A stretch of DNA of 64,000 nucleotides from assembly GCA_035999765.1 (NCBI GenBank), contig CP108521.1:10726001-10790000 (forward strand), read 5' to 3'. This stretch comes from Streptomyces sp. NBC_01231 (GTDB lineage: Bacteria > Actinomycetota > Actinomycetes > Streptomycetales > Streptomycetaceae). Numbering within the stretch: position 1 is the stretch's first letter; each line of letters opens with the position of its first letter. The notes under the pieces are model-generated. The model worked only from the letters and a program-made list of their open reading frames with translations. It made no database searches and was not told the origin of the DNA. The translations under genes were made by a program, and so were the position numbers. Below, piece after piece: positions 1 through 9,117 of the stretch.

Positions 1-830
1 GGCGATGATCCTTCCGATGCGCTACCACCCCGGACCTGGCCGAGATGCCCGGTGCCTACGCACACCAAGCCATCTGACATGCAGTTTTCGCGATGCACAC
101 GGCTTGTTGACGGTGCGCATCGTGGCTGCCGATGAGCGGTGGCCTGTTCGTCTAACGAACATATCCATTGAGTGGCAGGGCTTACTTCTACGTTGTCGCT
201 GCTCGGCAGGTTGGCCACCGTCGCCGAGCAGCGTGAGGTCGGCTGTCCTCGCCGACGACCCCTGTTATGGACAAGGGCGTCGAGTCATCGGAGACCTGTG
301 AGTGTAAAGGTGCTTGATGCAATTAGGCTTGCTTGGTGTGAATCAAGAGGTTAATGCTGGACGGGTGCACCGAACCCTGGCCCTGATCACCGACGGCTCC
401 TCGGTCGGCGGAGACGCTTGTGCCGCGACGTCGGCCGACGACTGCGCCTTCCTCCCGGTGGCCCTGCGGGCGGACCGGCCGAACGGCCTGGCCATCGAGC
501 TGCACCGGGCCGCTACAGGGGTGGCGGACCGGCTGACCGCCGGTGACGTTCGGCTGTTGGGAGGCCTCGCCGGAGCCGGCGGCTTCGCGGCGCTCCGCAG
601 ACCTCGCCGGGCTGCGCCCGGGGGAATGGGTGTGCCTCCCGGGCCTGGAAGACCAGTGTGCCGCGCTCGACACGCCCCTGGGCGCCGAATCCGCCCTGCT
701 GTCTGGCGGCACCACCCATCTCCTGTCATCACGCCAGCGGGAACAGCAGCCCGCACGAGTCTTCACGGTGCGGCTCGGCCATCGATACGCCCCTGACCAC
801 TACCCGCACCCCCACCGAGGGAGAGTGGAC
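1..830. other. Gene-poor left edge with degenerate coding traces
   Basis: No convincing complete gene is visible. The first ~95 bases hold a short 3' gene end that recurs inverted at about 20.6 kb (listed separately). Between about 400 and 800 the + strand reads weakly protein-like in two successive frames (an Ala/Leu-rich stretch to about 540, then a frame with LRPGEWVCLPGLE around 620), which could be a frameshifted remnant. I do not recognise its family. The paoA promoter should lie just before 831 but I cannot pick out convincing -35/-10 boxes. Confidence 0.4.
9..95 (+). repeat. Dispersed repeat, copy 1 (3' gene end PDLAEMPGAYAHQAI-stop)
   Basis: About 85 bases here match, in inverted orientation, bases 20550-20640. 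In the matching frame both copies encode a nearly identical C-terminus: PDLAEMPGAYAHQAI-stop here and PDLPELPDAYAHQAV-stop there. Both are followed by the same non-coding TGACATGCAGTTTTC. Since coding and 3' flanking bases are both conserved, this is the tail of a repeated gene or element rather than convergent protein sequence. The upstream part is outside the window. Confidence 0.5.
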
Positions 831-1475
831 ATGTCCACCGAACATCCCCCCCAAGCCGTGACTCCCCCCGGCGCGTCCTCCACACCACCACCCACCCGGC
901 GTACCTTCATCGCCACGACCACCGTTGTCGGAGGAGCCGCCGTGGCAGGCGGCCTGATCGCGGCGCCGCCCGCGCTCGCTGCCGAGGGAGCGGTGGCCGC
1001 CGAGGGGCCGCCAGGCAGCCGTGTCTCCTTGACGGTCAACGGCGTCCGGCGCACCGTCACGGTCGACAACCGCACCTCGCTGCTGGACCTGCTGCGCGAG
1101 CATCTCGACCTGACCGGCTCCAAGAAGGGCTGTAACGCCGGTGCCTGCGGCGCTTGTACGGTCCTGGTCGACGGACGCCGGGTCAACTCCTGTCTGACGC
1201 TGGCGGTGCGACTGGAGGGCGCCGAGGTCACCACGATCGAGGGCCTGGCCGACGGTGAGCAACTGCACCCGCTGCAGCAGGCGTTCATCGACCAGGACGC
1301 CTTCCAGTGCGGCTTCTGCACGTCGGGCCAGATCGTGTCCGGCGTCGGGTGCATCCAGGAGGGTCACACCGGCTCGCCGGAGGAGATCCGGGAGTGGATG
1401 AGCGGCAATCTCTGCCGCTGCGGCTGCTACGTGAAGATCGAGCGGGCGGTCGAGCAGGCCGCCGGCCGGAAGTGA
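831..1475 (+). CDS. paoA: PaoA-like 2Fe-2S subunit of aldehyde oxidoreductase (Tat-exported)
   Basis: This is the small iron-sulfur subunit of a xanthine-oxidase-family molybdenum enzyme, 214 aa. Residues ~20-50 form a twin-arginine signal (TRRTFIATTTVV then a hydrophobic Ala/Gly stretch ending PPALAAEG), so the complex is probably exported folded to the cell exterior. A plant-type ferredoxin domain follows with KKGCNAGACGACTVLVDG and a downstream Cys. The C-terminal [2Fe-2S] domain has QCGFCTSGQ and GNLCRCGCY. It is the first gene of paoABC; the next gene starts 12 bp after its stop. I chose the ATG at 831 because longer upstream reading lacks homology and the Tat signal sits at the right distance. 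The order and Tat signal match E. coli PaoABC; substrates there are aromatic aldehydes, and the substrate here is inferred. Confidence 0.93.
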   Translation: MSTEHPPQAVTPPGASSTPPPTRRTFIATTTVVGGAAVAGGLIAAPPALAAEGAVAAEGPPGSRVSLTVNGVRRTVTVDNRTSLLDLLREHLDLTGSKKGCNAGACGACTVLVDGRRVNSCLTLAVRLEGAEVTTIEGLADGEQLHPLQQAFIDQDAFQCGFCTSGQIVSGVGCIQEGHTGSPEEIREWMSGNLCRCGCYVKIERAVEQAAGRK

Positions 1476-1487
1476 GGACCGCTCTCC

Positions 1488-2468
1488 ATGTATCCCTTCA
1501 CCTACACCAAGGCCGCGGACATGCGTGAGGCCCTCAACGCGGGTTGGCGCGGCGGGCGTTACATCGCCGGCGGCACCACACTCGTCGACCTGATGCGGGA
1601 GACCGTCGAACGCCCCGGCTCGCTGGTCGACATCAGCTCCCTGCCGCTGCGCGAGGTCACCGTCACCGAGCGCGGGGGCCTGCGCATCGGCGCCCTGGTC
1701 CGCATGGCCGAGGCCGCCGCCCACCCCAAGGTGCGTGTCCTGTATCCCGTCATCTCCGAGGCGCTGGAGCTGAGCGCCTCGGCCCAGCTGCGGAACATGG
1801 CGACCATCGGTGGCAACATCATGCAGCGCACCCGGTGCACGTACTTCCGTGACGTGACCGCCGCCTGCAACAAGCGCGAGCCGGGCTCCGGGTGCGCCGC
1901 CCTGCACGGCTACAACCGCAGCCACGCGATCCTCGGCACCTCCGACCACTGCGTGGCCACCCATCCCTCCGACGTCGCGGTGGCCTTCGCGGCACTGGAG
2001 GCGACGGTGCACCTGCTGGGCCCGGACGGGGAGCGCCGTGTCGCCTTCGCCGACTTCCTGCTCCAGCCGGGCAGCACGCCGAACCACGAACAGGCCCTGC
2101 GCAAGGGCGAGTTGATTAGGGCTGTGGAGATCCCGGCCCTTCCTCGCCCGCTGAAGTCCGGCTACCTGAAGGTGCGCGATCGCCAGTCCTACGAGTTCGC
2201 GCTCACCTCGGCCGCGGTCGCGCTGCACATCCGCGGCGGCGTCATCCGCGAGGCGAAGGTCGCCGCCGGCGGTGTGGGAACCGTGCCGTGGAGGCTGCCC
2301 GCCGTCGAGCGCCACCTCATCGGCGAACGCCCCTCCGACCGGCTGTGGGCCGAGGCCGCCGAGCAGGCGGCCGACGGGGCCCACCCCCTCACGCACAACG
2401 GCTTCAAGTCCGAGCTGCTCAAACGCACCGTCGAACGCCAGCTGCGCACCGTGGGAGGCACCAAATGA
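1488..2468 (+). CDS. paoB: PaoB-like FAD-binding subunit with 4Fe-4S cysteines
   Basis: FAD-binding subunit of the molybdenum hydroxylase, 326 aa. The PCMH-type FAD motif is visible at residues ~25-32 (YIAGGTTLVDL) and the second flavin motif at ~107 (ATIGGNIMQRT). Between the two lobes lie Cys117, Cys127, Cys136 and Cys155 within CTYFRD, CNKREPGSGC and HCVATHPSD. This is the arrangement that in E. coli PaoB binds an extra [4Fe-4S] cluster absent from ordinary xanthine dehydrogenases, and it is the main reason for calling the operon Pao-type. The CO-dehydrogenase flavoprotein C-terminal domain follows. The stop codon overlaps the paoC start (ATGA), so translation is coupled. Confidence 0.93.
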   Translation: MYPFTYTKAADMREALNAGWRGGRYIAGGTTLVDLMRETVERPGSLVDISSLPLREVTVTERGGLRIGALVRMAEAAAHPKVRVLYPVISEALELSASAQLRNMATIGGNIMQRTRCTYFRDVTAACNKREPGSGCAALHGYNRSHAILGTSDHCVATHPSDVAVAFAALEATVHLLGPDGERRVAFADFLLQPGSTPNHEQALRKGELIRAVEIPALPRPLKSGYLKVRDRQSYEFALTSAAVALHIRGGVIREAKVAAGGVGTVPWRLPAVERHLIGERPSDRLWAEAAEQAADGAHPLTHNGFKSELLKRTVERQLRTVGGTK

Positions 2469-4651
2469 GCCAGCCGCAGGCAGCAGTAGGTGCGGGGCTG
2501 CCCCGGGTCGACGCACGACTGAGGGTGACCGGGGGAGCGAAGTACGCCGCCGACAACAGCCCCGACGGGGTTGTGCACGCGGTCATCGTGGAAGGCAGCG
2601 TCGGCCGCGGCCGGATCACGGGCGTCGACACCCGCGCCGCCGAAGCCCAGCCCGGCGTGCTGAAGGTGATCAGCCACCTCAACGCGCCCAAACTTCCGCC
2701 CGTCGAAGGGCGGTTCCCGCCGGGCAAGCCGCTGCGCGCCTTCCAGGACGACCGGGTCCAGTTCTTCGGACAGCCGGTCGCGGTCGCGGTGGCGACCACG
2801 CTGGAGATCGCACAGCATGCCGCGAGCCTGGTGAAGGTCTCCTACGCCGCCGAGACCTCCTCGACCGACCTGAGCGTCGCCGACCCCGCCGGCGAAACCC
2901 AGACCTATGCACGCGGCGACGCCGACCGGGCCCTGGACTCCGCCGCGGTCCGGCTGGAGAGCACGTATCGGACGGCCCGCAATCACCACAACCCGATGGA
3001 ACCGGCCGGCATCGTCGCCCACTGGGACGGCGACCGGCTGACCGTCTGGGAGAAGACCCAGTATGTGCAGGGCACCGTGTTCACCCTGTCCGGCGAGTTC
3101 GGCATCCCGCCGGACCACATCCGCGTCATCTCGCCGTTCGTCGGCGGCGCCTTCGGCAACGCCGCCCGCACCTGGGTGCACTCCGTCATCGCGGCCATGG
3201 CCGCGCGCGAAGTGAAACGCCCCGTGAAACTCGTCCTCACCCGCAGGCAGATGTACTTCGCGGTGGGATTCCGGCCGGCATACGAGTACGAACTGCGCGT
3301 GGGCGCCGACCGGCGGGGCCGCCTGACCGTGTCGACGCACGACGTCCGCGCCGAGTCCTCCCGCTACGAGACGTACAGCGAGAGCGTTCTCGTCCCCGGC
3401 CGGATGCTCTACAGCACGCCCAATGTGCGGCAGGCGTATGACCACGTCCCGCTGGACGTGAGCACGCCGTGGTTCATGCGCGGCCCCGGCTACGCCAGCG
3501 GCGCCTACCCCGTCGAGTCGGCCATGGACGAACTCGCCCACGAACTGGGCGTGGACCCCATCGAGCTGCGGCTGCGCAACGAACCGGCCGACGACGAGTC
3601 CAGCAACCTGCCGTTCTCCACCCGCCGCCTGCGCGAGTGCTACCGCGCGGGCGCCCGCGAGTTCGGCTGGCACCGGCGCAACCCCAAGCCCCGCTCGACG
3701 CATGACGGCGACTGGCTCATCGGTATGGGTATGGCCGCCGGTGTCTACGACACCGCGCGCAGCGAGGCTCAGGCCTCGGTCCGGCTCGACGCCGACGGCA
3801 CCGCCCTGGTGCAGTCCTCGACCAGCGACATGGGGCCCGGTACGGCCACGTCCATGAGCCAGGTCGCCGCCGACGCCCTCGGCCTGACCATGCGCCAGGT
3901 GACTTTCCGGCTCGGGGACTCCCTCCTGCCCCCGGCCCCCGTCCACGCCGGCTCGATGACCATGGCCAGTGTCGGATCCGCCGTCCAGGACGGCTGCGAC
4001 AAGCTGCGTAAGCAGGCGATCACGCTCGCGGTCAAGGACGAGGGATCACCGCTGTACGGCGCCGATGCCGCCGACATCGTCGTACGAGGCGGTCGGCTGT
4101 ATGTGAAGGACGAGCCCACCCGCGGGGAGACATACCAGCGGCTCCTGGCCCGCAACGACCGGACGCACCTCGAAGTGCTCGGCTTGTACGCAGGGGCGCC
4201 GGAACCGGAGAAGTTCTCTCTCTACGCCTACTCCGCGATCTTCGCCGAGGTGGCTGTCGACGCCCGCCTCGGCCTGGTACGGGTGCGGCGTATGGTCGGC
4301 GTGTACGACGCCGCCCGGATCATCAACCCGAGGCTCGCCGACAGCCAGGCCATCGGTGCCATGACCGGCGGCATCGGTCAGGCCCTCCTCGAGCACACGG
4401 TCACCGACCACCGCGACGGCCGGCTCGTCAACGCGAACTTCGCCGACTACCTCGTGCCGAGCCACGCCGACGTTCACGACCTGAAGGCGATCTTCATCGA
4501 CGGGGAGGACCGCGAAGCCGACCCCATCGGCGTCAAGGGACTCGGCGAGATCGTCATCGTCGGAGTGGCGCCCGCCATCGCCAACGCGGTGTTCAACGCC
4601 ACCGGCCGTCGCATCCGCGAACTGCCCATCACCGCCGAGGCCCTGCTCTGA
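2465..4651 (+). CDS. paoC: PaoC-like molybdopterin catalytic subunit
   Basis: Catalytic molybdenum-cofactor subunit, 728 aa, full length for the family. It starts in an ATGA overlap with paoB. An N-terminal a/b hammerhead domain (RVDARLRVTGGAKYAAD) is followed by the Moco-binding domains. Visible cofactor motifs are PFVGGAFGNAAR (usually GGGFGxK), FMRGPGYASG (equivalent of MRxPGE/xxSG) and the C-terminal GVKGLGE with the catalytic base at Glu695. The enzyme would oxidise an aldehyde to the acid, passing electrons through FeS and FAD to an external acceptor. It lacks its own signal peptide and must travel with PaoA. Bound cofactor type (MCD versus MPT) cannot be told from sequence. Confidence 0.93.
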   Translation: MSQPQAAVGAGLPRVDARLRVTGGAKYAADNSPDGVVHAVIVEGSVGRGRITGVDTRAAEAQPGVLKVISHLNAPKLPPVEGRFPPGKPLRAFQDDRVQFFGQPVAVAVATTLEIAQHAASLVKVSYAAETSSTDLSVADPAGETQTYARGDADRALDSAAVRLESTYRTARNHHNPMEPAGIVAHWDGDRLTVWEKTQYVQGTVFTLSGEFGIPPDHIRVISPFVGGAFGNAARTWVHSVIAAMAAREVKRPVKLVLTRRQMYFAVGFRPAYEYELRVGADRRGRLTVSTHDVRAESSRYETYSESVLVPGRMLYSTPNVRQAYDHVPLDVSTPWFMRGPGYASGAYPVESAMDELAHELGVDPIELRLRNEPADDESSNLPFSTRRLRECYRAGAREFGWHRRNPKPRSTHDGDWLIGMGMAAGVYDTARSEAQASVRLDADGTALVQSSTSDMGPGTATSMSQVAADALGLTMRQVTFRLGDSLLPPAPVHAGSMTMASVGSAVQDGCDKLRKQAITLAVKDEGSPLYGADAADIVVRGGRLYVKDEPTRGETYQRLLARNDRTHLEVLGLYAGAPEPEKFSLYAYSAIFAEVAVDARLGLVRVRRMVGVYDAARIINPRLADSQAIGAMTGGIGQALLEHTVTDHRDGRLVNANFADYLVPSHADVHDLKAIFIDGEDREADPIGVKGLGEIVIVGVAPAIANAVFNATGRRIRELPITAEALL

Positions 4652-4811
4652 GCGCCTGGGTGACCGGTCCGCCACCGGCCACCCGGGCGCTTCCACCGGT
4701 GCACGGCGGCCTACTACGCCACACCGCCGGCACCAGCGGCCGCCGCCGTGTCCTCCTCCCCTGGGGCGCGGCGGCGGTCCCCGAAGCCACCCACCTCACG
4801 GAAAGCCCGCC

Positions 4812-5951
4812 ATGCTGAACATCGCGGACACATTGCACAAGTGGTGCCGCGAGGCCCGCCCCTTCGCCCTCGCCACCGTCGTCCACGTCAGCGGGAGTAC
4901 ACCCCTGCCAGTGGGCACCGCCCTCGCCGTCGATACGGACGGCACCGCCGTCGGCAGCATCTCCGGCGGCTGTGTCGAAGCGGTGGTCTATGAACTGAGC
5001 CAACACGTCCTCGCACACGGCGGGCCGCCCGCCCGCGCCCGCTTCGGTTACTCCGACGACGACGCCTTCGCCGTAGGCCTGACCTGTGGCGGCGAGATCG
5101 AGGTCCTGGTACAGCGCGTGGATCCCGCAGCGGAGACCCATCTTGTAGCCGCCCTCGAAGCCGTGCTGGCGGGGCACCCCACGGCCGTGGCCCATGTCGT
5201 CGACGGCCCCGACGAGTTCGTCGGCAGTATGCTCCACGTTCCCGATGAGGGGCCCCACGACGGCACTCTCGGCAAGGAGAGCGAGGACCGGGAGGTCGTG
5301 TCGCGTGCCCGTGCGCTCCTGCGGGCGGGCCGTACAGCCCGCATCGAGGTCGGTGGTGACGCCGACACCTGCCCCGAGCGGCTGTCCGTACTCGTCCACT
5401 CCCACGCACCCCGCCCCCGCATGCTGATCTTCGGTGCCGTCGACTTCGCCTCCGCCCTCAGCCAAGCCGGCCACTTCCTCGGCTTCTCGGTCACCGTCTG
5501 CGACGCCCGCCCCGTTTTCACCACCCCCGCCCGATTCCCGTACGCCGACGAAGTCGTCGTCGACTGGCCCCACCGCTACCTGGCCGCCACCGGGACCGAC
5601 GCCCGCACCGCCGTCTGCGTCCTCACCCACGACGCCAAGTTCGACATCCCCCTGCTGCGTCTGGCACTGACCCTCCCCGTCGGCTACGTCGGCGCCATGG
5701 GCTCGCGACGCACACACAGGCACCGTATCGACCTGCTCCGTGAAGCCGGCGTCTCCCAGGACCAGTTGGCCCGTCTGCACTCGCCGATCGGCCTGGACAT
5801 CGGCGCCCGTACTCCCGAGGAGACAGCGATCTCCATCACGGCGGAGATCATCGCCCACGTCAACCGCGGCACGGGCCGGCCTCTGTCGCACGGCACCGGC
5901 CCCATCCACCGTCCCGCGCAGCCTCTGCCCGGCCTGGCGACGGCGGTGTGA
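4812..5951 (+). CDS. paoD: XdhC/PaoD-family molybdenum cofactor maturation protein
   Basis: XdhC/CoxI-family protein, 379 aa. The N-terminal XdhC_CoxI domain carries SGSTPLPVGTALAV and ISGGCVEAVVYE; the C-terminal half is a Rossmann-like XdhC_C domain (RMLIFGAVDFASAL, then VGAMGSRRTHRHR and IGLDIGARTPEETAISI). Family members bind Moco, promote its sulfuration and insert it into the partner enzyme; they are not part of the mature complex. It lies 160 bp downstream of paoC on the same strand, mirroring E. coli paoD behind paoABC. No signal peptide, as expected for a cytoplasmic chaperone. Confidence 0.9.
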   Translation: MLNIADTLHKWCREARPFALATVVHVSGSTPLPVGTALAVDTDGTAVGSISGGCVEAVVYELSQHVLAHGGPPARARFGYSDDDAFAVGLTCGGEIEVLVQRVDPAAETHLVAALEAVLAGHPTAVAHVVDGPDEFVGSMLHVPDEGPHDGTLGKESEDREVVSRARALLRAGRTARIEVGGDADTCPERLSVLVHSHAPRPRMLIFGAVDFASALSQAGHFLGFSVTVCDARPVFTTPARFPYADEVVVDWPHRYLAATGTDARTAVCVLTHDAKFDIPLLRLALTLPVGYVGAMGSRRTHRHRIDLLREAGVSQDQLARLHSPIGLDIGARTPEETAISITAEIIAHVNRGTGRPLSHGTGPIHRPAQPLPGLATAV

Positions 5952-5970
5952 GCCTCATACAGCCGCCGTC
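5939..5970 (+). terminator. Hairpin overlapping the paoD stop
   Basis: GACGGCGG at 5939-5946 pairs with CCGCCGTC at 5963-5970, an 8-bp G+C stem with a 16-nt loop that contains the TGA of paoD. No T-tract, which is normal for Streptomyces. Modest as a terminator because the loop is long. Confidence 0.35.
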
Positions 5971-6232
5971 GGGCAGTTGACGGGCAACTGGCGTCGTCAT
6001 TCCGGCCGCGATGGGTCGGTGGTCGTTCGACGTGCATTTGGCTTTTATGGACCAGTACCGGATCCAGGTCGGCGTCACCTGGGCGACCCGCGATCCTCGA
6101 CGACCATGGTGTCCTTGTCTGCGTCGACCCGACGGCCCCCGAGATGAACTTGGCCCCGGGCGCCGATACATACGCTCCTGGGGGGGGCGGTTGGTGGCAC
6201 GGTCGGGCACTTGCCAGTACGCCTGCAGTCGG
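5971..6232. other. Convergent intergenic stretch
   Basis: Between the convergent paoD and response regulator genes. I see no supported gene or repeat here. Confidence 0.4.
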
Positions 6233-6898
6233 TCATGCGCTGGGGTGGGCGTAGCCGGTCTGGTAGGCGATCACGACCAGTTGGGCGCGGGCGCGGACGT
6301 CGAGCTTGGCCATGATGCGGTTCACGTGGGTCTTGGCGGTCGAGGGCGAGATGTGGAGCTGTTCGGCGATGGCGTCGTTGGAGAGGCCGCCGGCCACGAG
6401 GCCGAGCACTTGGCGCTCGCGTTCGGTCAGGCTCGTCAGCTCCGGGGCCGGAGTGCTCGTCCTGTCGGGTGTGGTGAGGTAGTGGGCGATGAGTGCCCTG
6501 GTCGCCCTGGGCGACAGCAGCGCCTCGCCGCGGGCAACCAGCCGGATGGCGTCGAGGAGGTAGGAGAGGTCCACGCTTTTTCCCAGGAACCCGCTGGCGC
6601 CGGCACGTAGCGCCTGGAAGACGTGCTCGTCGGCTTCAAAGGTCGTCAGGATCAGCACCCGTACGCCCGCGAGGTCTTCGTCCGCCGAAATGGCGCGCGT
6701 GGCGGCGAGGCCGTCCATGTCGGGCATCCGGATGTCCATCAGCACGACGTCGGCACACGTGCTGCGGGCCAGCCTGACCGCCTCCTCGCCCGTCGCAGCC
6801 TCTCCGACGACCTCCATGTCCGGCTCACACTCGATGAGCATGCGGAAGCTGGTGCGCACGAGGGTCTGGTCGTCGACGAGCAGAACGCGGATGGTCAT
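6233..6898 (-). CDS. NarL/LuxR-family response regulator
   Basis: Two-component response regulator, 221 aa. The receiver domain has the acidic pocket Asp9-Asp10, phosphoacceptor Asp55 (VVLMDIRMPDMDG), the Thr switch (LILTTFEADE) and Lys (GFLGKSVD). The C-terminal LuxR helix-turn-helix reads LTEREREVLG-like (SLTERERQVLGLVAGG) then AKTHVNRIMAKLDVR. Its start overlaps the stop of the kinase gene (ATGA), so the two are co-translated. The ABC exporter genes lie directly upstream in the same orientation and are the obvious candidate target, though the gene order (exporter, kinase, regulator) allows them to be one transcript. Confidence 0.95.
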   Translation of the reverse strand: MTIRVLLVDDQTLVRTSFRMLIECEPDMEVVGEAATGEEAVRLARSTCADVVLMDIRMPDMDGLAATRAISADEDLAGVRVLILTTFEADEHVFQALRAGASGFLGKSVDLSYLLDAIRLVARGEALLSPRATRALIAHYLTTPDRTSTPAPELTSLTERERQVLGLVAGGLSNDAIAEQLHISPSTAKTHVNRIMAKLDVRARAQLVVIAYQTGYAHPSA

Positions 6899-8163
6899 CC
6901 CTGCCTCCCCTCAGCGGCGGTAGCGCGCAGGGCCGTGCCGGACCGATCTGATGCGGGGGTGTCGGTCGGGGGTCCGGCTGCGGGCAGCGGTAGATGCACG
7001 GCGAGGCGAAAACGACCGTCGGCGTCTGCTCCGGCACGGAGGCTGCCGCCGACCGTGTGGGCGCGCTCGCGCATTCCCGTCAGCCCGTGTCCGGTGCCCG
7101 TCGCGGCCGACACCGGGGACGGGCCGATGTGTGGCAGGTTGGTGATTTGGATACACAGTTCGTCGGGCCCGTAGTCGAGGAGCAGGTCCGCCTCGGCGTT
7201 CGCGCCGTGTTTGTGGGCGTTGGTCAGGCCTTCCTGGATGACGCGGTAGGCGGCCAGGTCGATGGCGGTCGGCAGGGGGCGCGGGTGGTCGGCCTGCCGA
7301 TGGCGGACGCTCAGCCCGGCCGCGGCCAGCGATTCGAGGAGCGCTCCGAGGCGGGACAGGCCGGGCACGGGGTCGGTCGGTTGTGCCTCGTCCGTCTCGT
7401 CGCCGGACTGTCGTAGTACGTGCAGCAGCGGGCCCAGTTCGTCCAGGACCATGCGGCCGGCGTCACGGATGTGGCCGAGCGCCACCTCGGCCTGATCCGG
7501 CCGGCCTCGCAGGAAGCGGTCGGCCACCCCCGCCTGAATGGTGATCAGGGCGATGTGGTGGGCGATCACGTCGTGGAGTTCCCGCGCGATGCGCAGCCGC
7601 TCTTCGGCGACCCGGCGGCGGGCCTCTTCTTCCTTGGTCGCCTCCGCCCGCAGCGCTCGCTCCTCCATCGCGGCGGCGTAGGCGTGCCAGGTGCGTACGG
7701 TGGCCCCGACGGCGGCGAACATCCCGGTCCAGGCGAACACGGCGCCGGCCTCCGGGCCGGTGGCCGAATCCGTCGCGTAGGTGATGACGGCGTACAGGGC
7801 GAGGGCCGTGCCCGAGACGGCGATCAAGGCGATCCGCCGACGGACCGTTCGGGCCACGGTGTAGACCGCGATCAACGCGGCCACCTTCAGCACCCGCGAC
7901 GGATACGACTCGAGGACGGTGAAGGTCCCCTCCCCGAGCACGGTCAGCGCCAGGACGGGCAGCGGCGCCCGGCGGCGGGCCAGCACAAGCAGGAACGCGG
8001 CCGCCGCGGCGACCGCGTCGGCGCCCGACGGTCGTACGCCGTCGGGCCACCGTCCGAACAGCAGGGGCAGCAGGCCGAGACCGCTCACGAGGGTGGCGAG
8101 GGCGGCGTCCAGCAACCGTGGGTGAGCGCCGGTGACCCGTTGCAGCGACGCAGGTCCGATCAC
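6895..8163 (-). CDS. Membrane sensor histidine kinase (HisKA_3 type)
   Basis: Sensor kinase, about 422 aa. The N-terminal ~150 residues contain several hydrophobic membrane segments without a recognisable extracellular domain, typical of Streptomyces intramembrane-sensing kinases. The dimerisation/phosphoacceptor motif is RIARELHDVIAHHIALI with the His to be phosphorylated; the HATPase has VIQEGLTNAHKHG and GTGHGLTGMRERA. I prefer the GTG at 8163 because AAGGAA lies about 11 nt upstream; an ATG 34 codons earlier (8265) gives an extension without membrane character. It partners the overlapping response regulator. Confidence 0.92.
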   Translation of the reverse strand: MIGPASLQRVTGAHPRLLDAALATLVSGLGLLPLLFGRWPDGVRPSGADAVAAAAAFLLVLARRRAPLPVLALTVLGEGTFTVLESYPSRVLKVAALIAVYTVARTVRRRIALIAVSGTALALYAVITYATDSATGPEAGAVFAWTGMFAAVGATVRTWHAYAAAMEERALRAEATKEEEARRRVAEERLRIARELHDVIAHHIALITIQAGVADRFLRGRPDQAEVALGHIRDAGRMVLDELGPLLHVLRQSGDETDEAQPTDPVPGLSRLGALLESLAAAGLSVRHRQADHPRPLPTAIDLAAYRVIQEGLTNAHKHGANAEADLLLDYGPDELCIQITNLPHIGPSPVSAATGTGHGLTGMRERAHTVGGSLRAGADADGRFRLAVHLPLPAAGPPTDTPASDRSGTALRATAAEGRQG

Positions 8164-8271
8164 GGCTTCACCGTTCCTTAGTACAGATCCTCGGTTCGGA
8201 CAGATGTGGCCACCCGTCCTCACGCCTGAAAGCGTACGAGCGGGTTGGTGGGATGCCCGAGGCAATCGAGC

Positions 8272-9117
8272 TCACGCGTCGCGCCGCTTGAGCATGACGG
8301 CCGCGCCGGCCAGGAGCACGACAATGTAACCGGCGAACACCACGAGCCCGGATCCGGGTGACAGCGAGTCACCGGCCGTCCGCACCGCCATGACCGCGTC
8401 CGCCGCGTTCGACGGCAGGTACGGGCCGATGGCGTCGTTCCAGCTGCTCGGCAGGAGCTGGATCAGCCCGGGCACCACGAACAGCGCGCCCACCACGAGG
8501 GTGATCGCCCCGGCAGTGTTGCGCAGCAGGACGCCGACCGCCAAGCCGATCAGTCCGGCACCGGTCAGGTAGACGGCCGCGCCGACAAGCGCCCGGAACA
8601 CCCCCGGATCGGACAGCGCGGTGGTGTCCAGACCGCGAGAGGACATGACCGACTGACCGGCGAGGAAGGCCCCCAGGGCCGCGAGGAACATGAGCACGAA
8701 GCTCACCAAGGCGAAGACGACCACCTTCCCCCACAGCACCGGCAGGCGTGAGGGGACCGCAGCCAACGTGGCACGGATGGACCCGGTGGCGTACTCGCCG
8801 GCACTCATCAGCACCCCGAGCACCGCGACGGCCAGCGAGGCGAGCAACACCCCGCCCAGGCTGATCGAGGTCGGGTCACCGAAATCATTCTGATCGGGAC
8901 CGTCTCCCGAGCCGACCACACTGCTGAACAGCAGCCCGAGGCCGACGACCAGGGCCACAGTGATCGCCAGCGTGTAAAGCGTCGAGCGCAGCGACCGTAG
9001 CTTGATCCATTCCATGTGGACGACCCGCGGGAAGGTCACCCGCAGACCGCCCGCATGTCGACCGGGGGCCACGGTCGTCTTCCGTGTGTCCTGTGCGTCG
9101 AGGGCGGTGGTGCTCAT
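8272..9117 (-). CDS. ABC-2 type transporter permease
   Basis: Integral membrane permease, 281 aa, with about six hydrophobic segments and a short cytoplasmic N-terminus ending MEWIKLRSLRST, the usual beginning of ABC-2 permeases of this class. The stretch LMSAGEYATGSIRATLAAVPSR is the characteristic conserved loop of bacitracin/antibiotic-type ABC-2 permeases. It overlaps the upstream ATPase gene (ATGA at 9114-9117), so the two form the exporter. Substrate not predictable; neighbouring two-component genes suggest inducible export. Confidence 0.92.
   Translation of the reverse strand: MSTTALDAQDTRKTTVAPGRHAGGLRVTFPRVVHMEWIKLRSLRSTLYTLAITVALVVGLGLLFSSVVGSGDGPDQNDFGDPTSISLGGVLLASLAVAVLGVLMSAGEYATGSIRATLAAVPSRLPVLWGKVVVFALVSFVLMFLAALGAFLAGQSVMSSRGLDTTALSDPGVFRALVGAAVYLTGAGLIGLAVGVLLRNTAGAITLVVGALFVVPGLIQLLPSSWNDAIGPYLPSNAADAVMAVRTAGDSLSPGSGLVVFAGYIVVLLAGAAVMLKRRDA

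Noticed and set aside
729..3946. Long open frames antisense to the paoABC genes
   Set aside because: Frames of up to 595 codons on the minus strand mirror the + strand codon-position bias of high-GC genes; they lack ribosome sites and show no domain-like sequence.
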